DNA of 64,000 nucleotides from Eutypa lata (taxonomy: Eukaryota; Ascomycota; Sordariomycetes; Xylariales; Diatrypaceae), in assembly GCA_022661535.1 (NCBI GenBank), contig JAKULF010000005.1:5146001-5210000 (forward strand), written 5' to 3'. Under the pieces are notes generated by a model, which worked only from the letters and a program-made list of their open reading frames with translations, was not told the DNA's origin and searched no databases. The translations under genes and the position numbers were made by a program. This document shows, one piece after another, positions 22,481 to 34,300 of this stretch; positions within the stretch are counted from its first letter, which is position 1, and every line of letters begins with the position of its first letter.

Positions 22481-23867
22481 AGCTTTTGTTCGTCAGTACG
22501 CATAGGAGGAGGAGGTTGGTCTCCATTTTGGCGTTGGTTATCTTCTAGGTAACATGGAATGAATGAATGAATCCGTTGGACAAAGGTTCTAGCTTTCTTG
22601 CGCGCCGCCGATATTGGGGCTAGAGAGCGAGAGAGAGTCTCGTGGATATTCCCACGCTTTTGTATTGTGGAGTTGGGTTACGGCCGGCGTTGGGTTGTTT
22701 GGTTGTTTTGATAAGCGTTTGATGAATGATTTTCGAGGTGGATGGATGGATGGATGGATGGCCAGTCAGACGGATAGATACCCCCAAGGCGAGAGTTTTT
22801 GCTGGTTCGGGGCATAGCGAGAGATACCCTTTGCTTCTTATGTATTTTTTTTTTCTCTTTCTATTTAACTCATTGTTGTTGTTTGTGTCTACCTTTCTGG
22901 TTGGTTCAGCGGTGCACAGTTATAACGTGAACTGGTTTCATAGAGCATATTCTACATGACTAAGGCGTAGATCGATCTAAGGAGGTGAATCACAGTTAAA
23001 CTATTGTCCAGAGACAGCCTTGTCCTTTAATTACTAAGAGATATGTGTGAATTTATTAACAAATCAGGTATTTGTTTGCTACCGTCATAGTAGGCTACGG
23101 TAGTTTACTATACTATCTACTGTTAACTCTATGCTAACAAAGTTGTCGTAGTATTAATATGTTGGTAGACATTGACAGCAGCGTCTATACATGGCATTGA
23201 TATAGACTTACTGCGGTACGTAAGTTTTACCATGTCGCGTATTCCTCTAATGAATGAATGGTAGCCTGGTTAGGGGAATTAGCAATGGTCGTGTCTATGG
23301 GAACTTGTCGACTTGTTGCCAAATTAAATGACACGTTTAAAGCTCTAATCCGAATAATGTTTGGTTCGTCAGTAATAATCAGTGATTATTCCACATTTAG
23401 CATTATAATTATGAGATTATTCAAATTTTAATTTTAATCATTATGATCGAAATGCATATGAGTTACATAAGTAGATAGGTAGGTGTATAGTAGATGGTGT
23501 CAATCATTTTTGGCAGCAACTTGCTTGTGCGCTTATCATGGCATGGAACAACCCTGGGTGAGATGTTGTTAAGCAATATGTTTTTTTCCAATTACCTACT
23601 TTCTATCACTTATAAGTAGGAACTATATCACGATCAGCCCCTTTTTTATAAAAAAAAAAAAAAGCTAAGTACTACGAAATACCCCGCCTCTACCAATGAT
23701 ATTAGGAAGCGCGTTGTACGACTTAATATTTGCCCCTTTTAGGGTCATTTATTGATCATATGCAAAAAAAGGGGGAAAAGCCGTGATTTCCTCCTTTGCG
23801 ACTTGTCCAAGTACGGCCGCCGCGTTGGGTTGCATCCCGGAGAAGCAAGGTGAACAAGCCACATGCT

Positions 23868-23891
23868 ACACACACACACACACACACACAC
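23868..23891. repeat. (CA)n microsatellite
   Basis: An uninterrupted alternating A/C run of about 24 nt within the gene-free region. Confidence 0.9.
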
Positions 23892-24780
23892 CTACATCAC
23901 TCTTCAAAACGATTCAACCAACCAACCGGCTGAGCGCGGCCCCCCAAAACGGCTGACCTACATGTAAGTTTAGGTATTTCCCACGTCCCTGGTCTTGGAT
24001 GGAATCTCTTATGACATACACCTCCCCGCTTGTTAGTCAGCTCAGCTCAGCCTCTTCCGGTCCTTTTCTCTTCTCTTCTTCCCTCCCCCACGAACCCCTA
24101 CAATCTCACCCAAGAAACCGGGCGAGCTGGCGAGATGCACACCTGAGGTGTGTGCGGGATGTGTAGATAATAAATAGCATCAACCCTTCCCCCCCTCCGT
24201 GGCTTATCACGCTGTACGTAATTCCTTTGGATTTCCTTGCTTTCTCCCTTACATACCCTGTTCCGCGCCGCCGTCGGGTAGTATAGCCGATTCCATCCGC
24301 CTCCTCCGTAGGTAGGAACTTCTTGGGAGGAGGGAAGGGGGCATGGATTGGGGTCGAGGACAAGTAGATTAATCGTCGAAAGTGGACGCATATGCATATA
24401 CATACATAGTACCTTGCTTACTATCGCGGTGGTGGCGCCGGCGGCTATGTAGGCGAGCATGTATGTATGCAGTAGAGAAATGCAGTCATCTACTGCGGTT
24501 TACATTTCCTGCATACAGACAGACGTACATATATCCCGCATCCGGGGCTGGCCGGCGGCCCCTCCCCTCCCCCTCCTCCCCCTGTGAGTGATGACGCCGA
24601 TCCTGCGAGAAGTTTTCCAGAAACATACACTACTCGTCTCAGCCTCGTCTTGGTCTGCCTTGCCTTCTCGCCTCATTTTGACTTATCTTTCTACGACCTT
24701 ATCAATAAGCTAGTCAGCTCGCTAGTAGTGTTGTTGGATACATGTATCTACAAGCGAGGGTAAGTTTTCGCCACATAGAG

Positions 24781-24784
24781 ACAC

Positions 24785-24822
<38 letters not shown>
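24781..24822. repeat. (ACACAT)n microsatellite
   Basis: About six to seven tandem ACACAT hexamers ending in ACACGCACGC. Confidence 0.9.
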
Positions 24823-27677
24823 GCACGCAGGTTACTTATCATGTAACGGTTTTACTGTTGTGTGACTCCATTACCTGCTACGATACGGTGGGAAGGAAGG
24901 ATGTAGGTTCAGGCTGCGATATCCGAGGCAGGATAAACTCCACACCAAGCCAATATCCGCGGTAAAATGGCCCAAGCACGGTAATACTACTTGCTTGCTT
25001 GCTTCGCCTACCTGTTATGTGGAACGAGACGGTATGGGACGGGATAGGATGGCGTACCCTTGAACCCGATGCTAAGGGAGAGAGAAGGACAGAAAGTGCT
25101 GATGGTATACAGGAATATGGGTGTTACGGAGGGTGGGAAGGCGGGGGCTACTGCTGCCGCCGCCGCCGCCGCTGCTGCTGCAGCTGTACAACATTTACAC
25201 AACACAATACGACGCCAGCATCATATGAGAGATCGTGATCGCCGAGATCAGATGAACAGCAAACCTCTTTCGTGTCTTCCACCTCTTCGCTGTTCGGACC
25301 GCCAACCGGATGAGCGCGCCATACTTATTCCCTCTGTCATTAGTTAACCCATAACCTAGCTAGCATCATGTGTTTTATATGTATGGCTTTTTCGTCCGGC
25401 TCGATTCAAGTACCACCAACCGATTTCTGAATATCTTCGTCCGTCTTTCAAATGGTAGATAGAGAACAAGAAGAAAAAAAAGAGAGAAAAAGGAGTGCAA
25501 GGTTTTGGCTGGGCTATTGATCTACAATGCTCCCCTCTCTTACCTCACTCTTGATTCACATCTGGTTGCTAAAATAGAAGAAGGAGGTGAAATCACTGGC
25601 AGATCTTTTTGCTTACTTTGCACCTATCGTATATTCTTTCGCTGTGCGACCAACATCCCGGAAAATATCTCTCTCTTTCCTGGCGCTGTCTTACTTAGCC
25701 TTCTACTGGCCAGACAGCCCAGACAAGCAAGGCTCACCGGTGATAGGTTGATAGGTGGTGATATTGTCTGACCATAGTAGATTTTCAAAAAAGTGAAGCG
25801 AACGCATGTGTAAGCACCGAAGTCGTCACACTCAATTGGGAGTTGTGATTGGGCCAAAAAAAAAAAAAAAAGAGAGAATGTAATAGATAGACGGACAGAC
25901 ATGCCAGGTATTTTTATTTTCCCCTTTTCTAATTGGATCGACTAATATTTAATCTATTCCGACAACATGCTTCTTTCTGCAGTCAGGAACACACATCTTC
26001 TTCATTCTCTCTCGCTATCAATTTTTTTCTTCTCTTTGCCGCTACAATCTACCGTTGCAATGCACATATATGAACCTATAGCAATAAAATGACCAGATTC
26101 ATACAGCACCAAGCAGGAAAGGGACAAGAGCTACACCTTAAGATGGGAAAGTGACAACACCTTGCTTGCTGGAGATATAAAGAAAGGTTCATAAGAAACG
26201 GATATATCTGAAAAGACCGATTACATCCTTGCCTTCCTTGCTAGATTTCTCCTCGCTTAACTCGAACTCGCACCTCGCTCACGAACCTGGCCCGACCTGA
26301 CCATCCATACCATACCGGGTCAGAAATCCCGCTCCTAACTAGACGCATAATATATGAAATAATGAAAAAAGAGGAAAGGGGACGATGATAAATAATAATA
26401 ATAATAATAAAACCACGTAATTAAGTACGGGACGTACGTACGTAGGAGGAAAGTGACAGCGGGAAGTCAAGTACAGTACTGTAAGTAAGCCCGCGCGGGG
26501 CATACTTGCACACCCGAATCCGGCAGCCCAGCGACGAGGGTGCGGTGCCCAATAAGGGAATCGGTGAGCAAGGGGGGGGTAAAAAAGCAGTAAGTAACAT
26601 CCCACATAGTTTAGTTTTCCTCCCGCGTGCGTGCATAGTGCATATATGCGGCAAAAAGTGACCGTGGTAACAAACCATAAAAAAGAGAAGGGGAAAAAAA
26701 AAAAGAGGGAAGAAAAAAAAAAAGTTTCCTACCAATGCTGGACATGCAATGTAACGTCCCCTTCTCCTATTTGACGTCGATAGGACGAAAAAAAAAAAAA
26801 AAACATCACACCTCACATCGGCATCCAATCCCCTGAAGCGATAGTAACCCTGGTAGACAACAAGAAAGACCACCGACCCAATCACCTTTTTTCCTTCTTT
26901 TTTTTGCTTCAAGACTTAATAAAATTTTTTTTAATTCCCTTCCTTTTTGGTCGAGTGGACGAATGAGACACGAGATGCCGTAAGCACCGAAGAAAGTGAG
27001 GCTCCTGCAGATGTGGTGTTCAACACAAAAGTTTGGGGGGTGGGAGGGACAGAGCGGTAAGCTGATGACGATGATATGGAGTTTTGAGATAGACGGATGG
27101 ATGGATGTATGGAAAACTTGGCGAGATACGTGGATAGACAGATAGATAGACGGAAGGAAGGGGACAGGAAAAAGCTATTGCCTGCCTGTATCGTATCGCC
27201 CACCTTGCTCTCTTCCTACCCAATGGCGGAAATCCGCGATGGACGGGATGGGATGGGATAGGATAGGACAGCATGGGATGGGATCCACACCGCTATTGTG
27301 ATTGACACATAGATGGACGGATGGCGAGCGAGCTCTCTTTCTCTCTCTATCTCGTTCCCGCCTGTAGCTAGTATTGTCGGTGAGACGGTGAGACATTCCG
27401 AAAGGGGAGAAGAGACGCCATTCGCGCGCCTCTCCTCTCCGACCTTTTTTTCCTTTTTTGTTTATTCATCATCACCATCATCATCATGATCATGCTTCCC
27501 CGTGGGCTGCCGCATGCCCGTCGCATCGCATTGCATTGCATTGCAGGTAAAGTAAGTTCGTTCGCTTGGTGGACATGGACATGTATGCATAGCTTGCTGC
27601 AGCCACTGCATTTGTCCACCCCATCCATGCATGCCACGCCCTTCGCCCGCGCCTCCATCCATCTATCCCATTCTTCC

Positions 27678-29693
27678 TTACATCCCAAACTGCTGCTGCT
27701 GCTGCTGTTGCTGCTGCGGAGCAACCCCTGAACCAGCAGCAGTGGGGCGGGCAGTATCAACCACATCGACATCGAAGGTCGGTATAGCGGCCGCCCCATT
27801 GCCATTGGACATGACGGCAAAAAGCCTCGTCAGATCGTCGCCGCGGTACGTCGTCATGTCGTAGGCGCCGCCATCGGCAGCAGAGCCACCGAACACGGCC
27901 TGGCGGAGGACGGCGTACAGATTCCACATCACCATCTTCTTACTACTACCACCACCACTACCACTAGAGCTAACACCCATTGGTAATTGCTGCTGCTGTT
28001 GTTCTGATGTTGTGTTGAAAGAAGACACATGCGTCCTCACGTACGCGAGCGCGGCCTCCTGGAGCGCCGCGACGCTGGGGCGCACGCGCTCGAGGACCCG
28101 CTGGGGCTCGGCGCCGTGGCCGACCCAGCGGATCGTGAGGCGCACGTCGTAGAGGTTTGTTGTTGTTGTTGTTGTGGTGGTGGTGGTGGTGGGTGTAGTA
28201 GTAATAGTAGAAGTAGAAGTAGGAGGAGTAGGAATAGATGATGCGCTGATGATCTGATTTCCATGGCCGTGACTGTGATGATGATGGTGGTGCTGCTGCT
28301 GCCGTTGCTGCTGCTGTTGGTGTTGTTGGTGGTAGGGGGGGGAAGACGGGGGTGTGCCCATAGGGCTACTGCCGTTCGAGATAGGGGCTGACTGCGGCGG
28401 CGGTGGTGGTGGTGCTGGTCCATGAGGGTGTTGGTGGGGAAGCTGCTGCTGTTGCTGTTGCTGCTGCTGTATGTGGCCGGGAAAGAGGGGTGGAGGAGGT
28501 GGGCCCCGTGATACTCCTCCTGCTGTCACTGTCATGGGAATGGACATGCGCTGCTGCTGGGTACTAGTGGGAGGTAAGTGAGGCTGCGGTGGTGGTTGCT
28601 GTTGCTGAGGGTGGTGGTGGTGGTGGGTTACCACTGCAGGGGCCGGTGGGGCCGGCATGGGGACGCGAACGCCTGTACTTCCAGTGTTTGGGGGCGGCGG
28701 GGGAGGAGCAGGAGCCATCATCATCATCTGGGGGCCCCCACGCATCGTTGACGGGGGTGCCGGAGGACCCGACCAACCAGGCGGTGGTGGGGGTGCTCGA
28801 GAACTGCTGCTGCTAGTGGTAGCAGGTACCGAGGCCCTGTTGTTGCTGCTGCCCATGGGTCGCCCCTGAGAGGTGTACCGAAGCGGTAGGTGGTTGTAGT
28901 AGTTCTGGTGGTGCTGGTGGTGCTGGTGGTGATGATGTGCGTCGTCCTCGTCGTCCGATTCGTCGTCGAGGTCGAGGTCACGTTTCAGGCAGCGGTGATC
29001 CCGTGGTGGTGCAGCAGAAGTAGAACCAGAAGTAGCAGCAGAAGTCATTGTCGACTTGCTGCGGCTCTTCTTGGTGGGGATGGTCCTGTAAGCTAGCGGT
29101 AGTTTCGATAAGTCGATGCTGTCTCCATGGTATGCTGGTGCCACTGCTACTGCTGCTGCTGCGTGATTTTCCTTATCCGAGAGTGACGTAGCCGGTGTGA
29201 TGAGCTCATCATCGTCCTCCTCCTCTGAGCTGTCACCCTCTTCGGAGAAGGCGGCAGTCGAGGACTCGGACCGCCCGGATACCGCTGAGGCGGCGTCATC
29301 GTCCGCGTCGAACCTGGTCTTCTTGACGTCAGGGGGGTTGGAGAAGCCGTTGGTGGTGCGGTAGTGGTAGACCGCCTCGCACGTCTTGATCAGCAGCGAG
29401 TTGAGGGCCCTGTGCAGCGTCTCGGCCGGATCTGACGATATCAAGGGCTCGCGCAAATCATCGTTGGAGCGTAGAACGAAGGCCCTGAATTCTCCCGTCT
29501 TGGGGTTCCTGTCCGTCACTACGGATATGTAGTCATCCTTGTTCGAGATGAACTCGCAGTTATCTTCTCGAGTCAGTAAAACCGCTGTTTCACTAAAAGC
29601 AAATGCACGTAAAAGAAAGGGGTTAGTAGACATATATAACAACTTACCGATCAATTGGTTCCGGTAGAAATTCATGGACATAGATGGTGCCAT
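27678..29693 (-). CDS. Unrecognised protein with very large Gln/His/Pro/Thr low-complexity core
   Basis: I propose two exons, 29693-29648 and 29584-27678, giving 650 residues. The intron 29585-29647 (GTAAGT, CTAAC branch, CAG) is 63 nt and stop-free, so the unspliced message is also open; an upstream ATG at 29804 would extend the protein. The N-terminal part (about residues 1-110) looks folded, with AVLLTREDNCEFISNKDD and TLHRALNSLLIKTCEAVYHYR. An acidic stretch (EEGDSSEEEDDDE) follows, then about 330 residues of His, Gln, Pro, Ser and Thr runs. The C-terminal 130 residues again look folded (LYDVRLTIRWVGHG, RVRPSVAALQEAALAYVRTHV, VMWNLYAVLRQAVFG) before a final Gln run of about nine. I do not know the family. 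The layout resembles transcription regulators or prion-like scaffold proteins. Seven or more homopolymers make length variation likely. Confidence 0.75.
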   Translation of the reverse strand: MAPSMSMNFYRNQLIGKLLYMSTNPFLLRAFAFSETAVLLTREDNCEFISNKDDYISVVTDRNPKTGEFRAFVLRSNDDLREPLISSDPAETLHRALNSLLIKTCEAVYHYRTTNGFSNPPDVKKTRFDADDDAASAVSGRSESSTAAFSEEGDSSEEEDDDELITPATSLSDKENHAAAAVAVAPAYHGDSIDLSKLPLAYRTIPTKKSRSKSTMTSAATSGSTSAAPPRDHRCLKRDLDLDDESDDEDDAHHHHQHHQHHQNYYNHLPLRYTSQGRPMGSSNNRASVPATTSSSSSRAPPPPPGWSGPPAPPSTMRGGPQMMMMAPAPPPPPPNTGSTGVRVPMPAPPAPAVVTHHHHHPQQQQPPPQPHLPPTSTQQQRMSIPMTVTAGGVSRGPPPPPLFPGHIQQQQQQQQQLPHQHPHGPAPPPPPPQSAPISNGSSPMGTPPSSPPYHQQHQQQQQRQQQHHHHHHSHGHGNQIISASSIPTPPTSTSTITTTPTTTTTTTTTTTNLYDVRLTIRWVGHGAEPQRVLERVRPSVAALQEAALAYVRTHVSSFNTTSEQQQQQLPMGVSSSGSGGGSSKKMVMWNLYAVLRQAVFGGSAADGGAYDMTTYRGDDLTRLFAVMSNGNGAAAIPTFDVDVVDTARPTAAGSGVAPQQQQQQQQQFGM

Positions 29694-31547
29694 GGCAAGA
29701 ACTGAGGAGGCTGAATACCCAAGAACGACTGAAGAAGACAAGGGCCTTGGAAGAAGCACCACCATTGGGGAGCCGGTGTCATAAAAAAAGGAGCTTACCT
29801 TCAAGGACTACATTGGAGGAAAGGGGGGGGGGGGCAATTTATATACATAGGGTAGCAAGGCCAATTAATAGTCCCATGCGAGTCTCCTGCACTTGCCACA
29901 GACGCGGGTTACAATGACAAAAACTATGTACATAGGTAGGTAGGTATGTATCGTGCACATTCTTTTGCCACCACCAACAGGGATGTGATTTATGTCTTGC
30001 ATCTTTGCCGTATAGCTTTGATGCAGGGTGGCCCGTACGTAGGCAGGCCGCTCGCTGCATATAGGTAGGTAGCATGAAACCCTACATATTAGCACAAGAA
30101 GTGGTGATAAGCTAGGATGGAAGACGCGGCGGCAACGTGATTCGGGAAGGGAACGATCCAAAAAAAAAAAAAGGTCTGGTCCACCGTCCACCTCACTTGG
30201 GCGTAAAAGGACTTGCAGATCCCGGCTACTGGGCTTCCCACCTAGCTCGTATGGGTGTATCGAGGGTTTCATGCATCTCGGCGTGAACAAGATTCCAAAG
30301 GGCAGTCAAGTCACTTGGTGGTGGTGGTGGTGGTGGTAATGTGAGCCACACTGGACATGTATGGGAGGCTGCATGAAGCGGTGACACGGCTTTAAGGAAC
30401 GACCCCGTCATCCCCCTTCCCTGTATTGTCCTCCAAGGATCACCGTAGTATCCATTGGCCGCGTGTGGCTAATTATCTTGCCGTCTTTTGTATGTAGGAG
30501 AGAGATAAGTTATTTTAAGCAAAGCCTTATTACATACATAGTTTTTTTTTGTAAAGTTGAGATGATCGATAATCACTTCTCGAAAGGGTATCCACCAAGC
30601 TTCACACATTCAGGTTGGGCTAGCTCGAAGAGAAGTGCCGAACCAATGATGTAGAGAGAAACAATGCAGGCGAGGCGGGCGAGAGCAAGCCCGAGGCCAG
30701 CTTAGGTATGTAGGTACCATGGTCCCGGAGGTTTTGTTGGGGGAGATGTTGTAGATGACTAGTAACGGCCCTCGTAATACAAATGTTCTTTACGGAGAAA
30801 CCATCGCCGGGAATGAGGGCTAGAACAGAGGTGTATATGTAGATAGCCGCGTAAGAATGTGATAGCCCGGTGCTACAAAAATGGCTATATTTTTGACCAT
30901 GAGTCCCGAACCTCTGTGGAAATCCGGTTGGCTTTATATGATCAGTTACATCCATAGTCCGCTGCCATGTACCGAAAAAAGAGCGTGATGGTGTTGGGTG
31001 CCGAGCGCCACCCCCCGATGCCGGTTTTGGAGACGTTGCGAAGTGGTTCGTTCACCATTGAAACATCTCCGGTGTGTTCACTTACCTTCAAGTTCCAAAC
31101 TGTCGGCTCAGCCTAACTTATTCGTGGGGATTCCCTGTCTTGGGTTATAGACCGGGATTAGCACGTTTTTGAGGCTACGAATGATCTGATATTTTCAGCT
31201 GATCATATTATTCACTAATAATTAGTACTAAGGGGCTCTGTGAAGCCACAATTCCTTGTGTAGCCTAGACGGATACCACAGCGGGAAAAGATCAGCGGGA
31301 GCCAACGAGGATTATCCTGTTCTTTGCGATATGTCCTGTAACATCAATTAAATCTCACACAATTGGATTATGAGGCGAACATACTCGCAACCACTAGATT
31401 TATTAATCAGTTGGCCACAATGCAGAGAACACAACATCCCCGACAGCTCGGTCTCATGGTCTTCGTAGCATTGTCAATGGACCCTTACAGAGCATACGAT
31501 AATGCCAAGAATTCAAGGCGATCCAATCCTGCACCAAATCCTCCCTT
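29694..31547. other. Intergenic region upstream of the low-complexity gene
   Basis: About 1.85 kb between the start of the low-complexity gene and the 3' end of Nup82. The first part probably holds the leader and promoter (G run at 29827, TAGGTAGG units near 29935 and 30063). A (GGT)n run lies at about 30317-30335. 31150-31350 is AT-rich. No convincing gene seen. Confidence 0.5.
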
Positions 31548-34300
31548 TTACCCAACAATCTGCAGCTTCTCGAGTCGCCCCTTCGCTGCCTCTACCAAAG
31601 CTGTCTCCCGCTCGAGGAGTCCTCGCACCTGGTTGATTTTGGCCCTCCTCAAGTCCGATGGGATGCGAAGGTCTATTGACGAAGCTCCTAAATTCTCATC
31701 ACCTTCGTCTGTCGTCTCGCCCAGTTTCTTCGCTTGTTCCAATAGCTCATCCCGCAACCGCTTAGCTTCTTCATATCGTTTCAGGGTCTGTCTTAAGCGG
31801 GCAGGACTACCCGCTTGTGACTCGGACCCGAGTATACTAGCGTCCATAGCCTTCACTTCGTTGACCCAAGATCGTTCCTTGTCGCTTAGCTCTCGGCTAG
31901 TAGCCTTCGTGACTGTCTTTCGCATCTTCTCCAATCGTTGACTGAGCGCCTCTCCTCTTTTCTTGGCGCTCTCTAGCCGCCTCTCGAAGGCGGCGTTGCT
32001 CGATTCTGGGCCCTCACCATCATCTTGATCCTCGCCTGTGACCGCCTCGACTCTCGCCTTGACCTCGTTTGCTTTGGTGATCTGTTGCCTTAGCTCCGCC
32101 TGTAGTTTCTCGCACCTACGGAATAACTCGGAAGCTGCTAGTCCAAGCCTGTGCGTCTCTTCGCTAAGAATCTTATGTGCATCTGTAAAGATTTGTAGCG
32201 TCACTGGGGAGAGCTTAACTTCTTGGTTGACAATCGTCTTGTACCGACTAGTTCGGATTTGTTCCAAAAACGCCGGTAAGGCTGAATCCTCATGGAATGC
32301 ATGTGACGGTTGGAAAACCGGGCGAGGTTCGTAGAAGTCCAAGGGCTGCACCTCAGCATCCTTATCAAAGGTGGGTGAAATAACAGAACGCATAGGCTCG
32401 AAGTCGTCATCGGGTGTGTCGAAAACCATTGCAACTGGCTCAAAGGGAGTTGCAGATAGTAAGAAATAGCCAAGATCAGGATCCCGGATAGCAACAGCTG
32501 CGGCCAGAGGCAAATGCGAATCGCCCTGGGCGGGATTGGTGTAAAGCCTCTCCCTCGTCGAACCCTGCCCATTCACAAGAAGATTAATTCTAAAGTCAGA
32601 GCCTGCTTGTGAATCACCCTGAAGTTCGCTTTCGAGGCGGAACACCCAGGGTGCCAAGGATATATACGTGATACTAGTGGGATGAGTGACGAAAAAGGAG
32701 TATCGAGAAGTAACATCAGGGCTGATCATGGGCCACCGTTCTTCTGCACCTTCTAGGGATGTCAAAATGTCTAGACTCTGGAAGGTTAGAAGAGAGGGTG
32801 GTTTAGTTGTTGCAGCTAGACGCTTAACAACTTTTAGCTTATTCCTAGGGGGTAGCCACTGGGCTTCGACGCCATCTACGTCTAGACATATGCGCAATTG
32901 GCCACTCGAGGAAAGCAGGCAGATGACAGAAAGAGACAAGCCCTCCTTCTCAATCTCTTCCATTTCGAGGTCCTCTTCCTCGCCCATCATTAACTCTTCC
33001 GTATCCAATTTCTCGCCGATGACAAAGATGTCCGTCAGCTCTAAGTCTAGATCATCGTCGCTCTCAGGGCTCAACTGTAATTCAAAGGGGCCTTGTAGCC
33101 GCGGTACTACCCCTGGCTTTGAAGGGCGCGAGTAGATCTCGGTTGGAGGCTCCCCTGGTGGACCTTCAATGACCTTGGGCTCTTGTTTGTCAAGGTCTGA
33201 CATCCAGTCTAGTTGTTGCTGTGCCAACAGCTTTGCGGGTTCCGACACGTTAGGATCATCCTCGACGGCTCCTAGGTTACCCACAATGGATATCGAGAGC
33301 GAGGGGATCAAGGTGGGTGGCGGGGCCCAGTGATCAGGTAATAATGGGCAAAGGGCATAAACGTCCCCTTCTCTCATGGCGATCCAAAGCGTCATAGGAG
33401 ACCAACCCCCGGAGCCTCTCCCCGAGAAACAGGCAGCAGCGACCTCCATTTCAAAAGAGTCGGGTGAAAACCCCTTATTTGTTACGTCGTTTGACGCTGA
33501 GAAGTTCTGGTCTAGAGTGCTGCCATCAACTAGTTTCTTTAAGTCAATAGTGAGTGTAGGCTTATCAAAGGACCATCTGTCGTTCTGGGAAAGCTCCCAG
33601 ACCCTGACAATCGCGTCTTTAGTGACTGTAACTAGAGCAGAACCATTCACTCCTAAAGGATGCCATAGTGTCGAGGCGATGGGTGACCGATCTATCACAT
33701 GTGTGGTTGGGCCAAGAGTCCATGATTTTGGCTTCAATTCATCTGTACTCTGCGCCGTCAAGTGGGAGGAGTCAGGTAGGAGAATGATGCGAACAGTATG
33801 AGTCGTTACGATGGCCATGTAATTGGAGTACGGTGATATGATGAGCTGCTGGATGTCACTACCCATAGACATCTTGATCGTCTATAACAAAGTCAGCATA
33901 TGCACAATAATTGAATAATACTTGGCTGAGATGTGCCAATGCGCCTTACACGAAAGCCTTCAGCAGAACCCTCCTCAATCGATTCTCTCAGAATATCTTC
34001 TTCTTCGGATCCAGACGATCCCTCGCGCTTGATGCGACTGCCGTTATGACACTGGGCTTTCTCTTGCCATCTCTCTTTTAGGTAAACAAGATCCGCCCAT
34101 CTGATCTCCGTCCCAACAGCAATGAACACCTCAGAGCCACGACGAGCGATAGCCCGGCGCGGGCCTAATGCGGCGTTCGCTTTAATCGACGCATACAGTG
34201 ATGAGCGTTTGGGGGTATCGGAGGGGGACGGAGTAAAGAGGTCATGGCCTGGCGATGGCTTGGATAGCCAGGCGGGCGTATAGCTTTTAATCTTAGGCAT
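31548..34300 (-). CDS. NUP82: Nucleoporin Nup82 (Nup88 homologue)
   Basis: Two exons, 34300-33950 and 33881-31548, encode 894 residues. The intron 33882-33949 (GTAAGG...TATAG, 68 nt) joins AEGFR to TIKMSMGSDIQQLIISP. Nup82 sits on the cytoplasmic face of the nuclear pore with Nup159 and Nsp1 and helps mRNA export. The N-terminus MPKIKSYTPAWL is characteristic of the fungal protein. Residues about 90-560 form the beta-propeller (for example NYMAIVTTHTVRIILLP and HVIDRSPIASTLWHPLG). The last 230 residues are helical and coiled-coil (AELRQQITKANEVKARVEAV, LRDELLEQAKKLGE), used for assembly with Nup159/Nsp1. Acidic inserts are present in the propeller. It is divergent from the cap-binding gene across about 750 bp. 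Confidence 0.93.

Larger units (their letters stand above)
22481..27677. other. About 5.2 kb gene-free region between two convergent genes
   Basis: No reading frame here resembles a protein. The start (22481-22960) is probably 3' UTR, with GATG repeats at about 22738-22761. 22960-23790 is very AT-rich, with inverted repeats such as 23373-23389. 23790-24900 holds CA and ACACAT microsatellites. 25080-25200 has a GCC/GCT run. 25430-27000 is peppered with A or T homopolymers of 8-16 nt. 27040-27300 holds degenerate GGGAT/GGATA pentamers. Both flanking genes end here, so it could contain long 3' UTRs, a non-coding RNA or decayed repeats. Confidence 0.5.

Noticed and set aside
21812..22505. Long frames on both strands over exon 4 of the gene at 20612
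   Set aside because: Shadows of a repetitive GC-rich exon, giving Thr/Ala or Val/Ala runs with no independent support.
24781..24822. Tandem hexamers as a possible CRISPR-like array
   Set aside because: No spacers; this is a simple microsatellite in a eukaryotic genome.
26421..26912. 163-codon minus-strand frame in the gene-free region
   Set aside because: Dominated by Phe runs from poly-A/T tracts; no protein character.
31363..31941. 192-codon plus-strand frame antisense to the Nup82 3' end
   Set aside because: Ser/Phe-rich antisense shadow of the coiled-coil region of Nup82.
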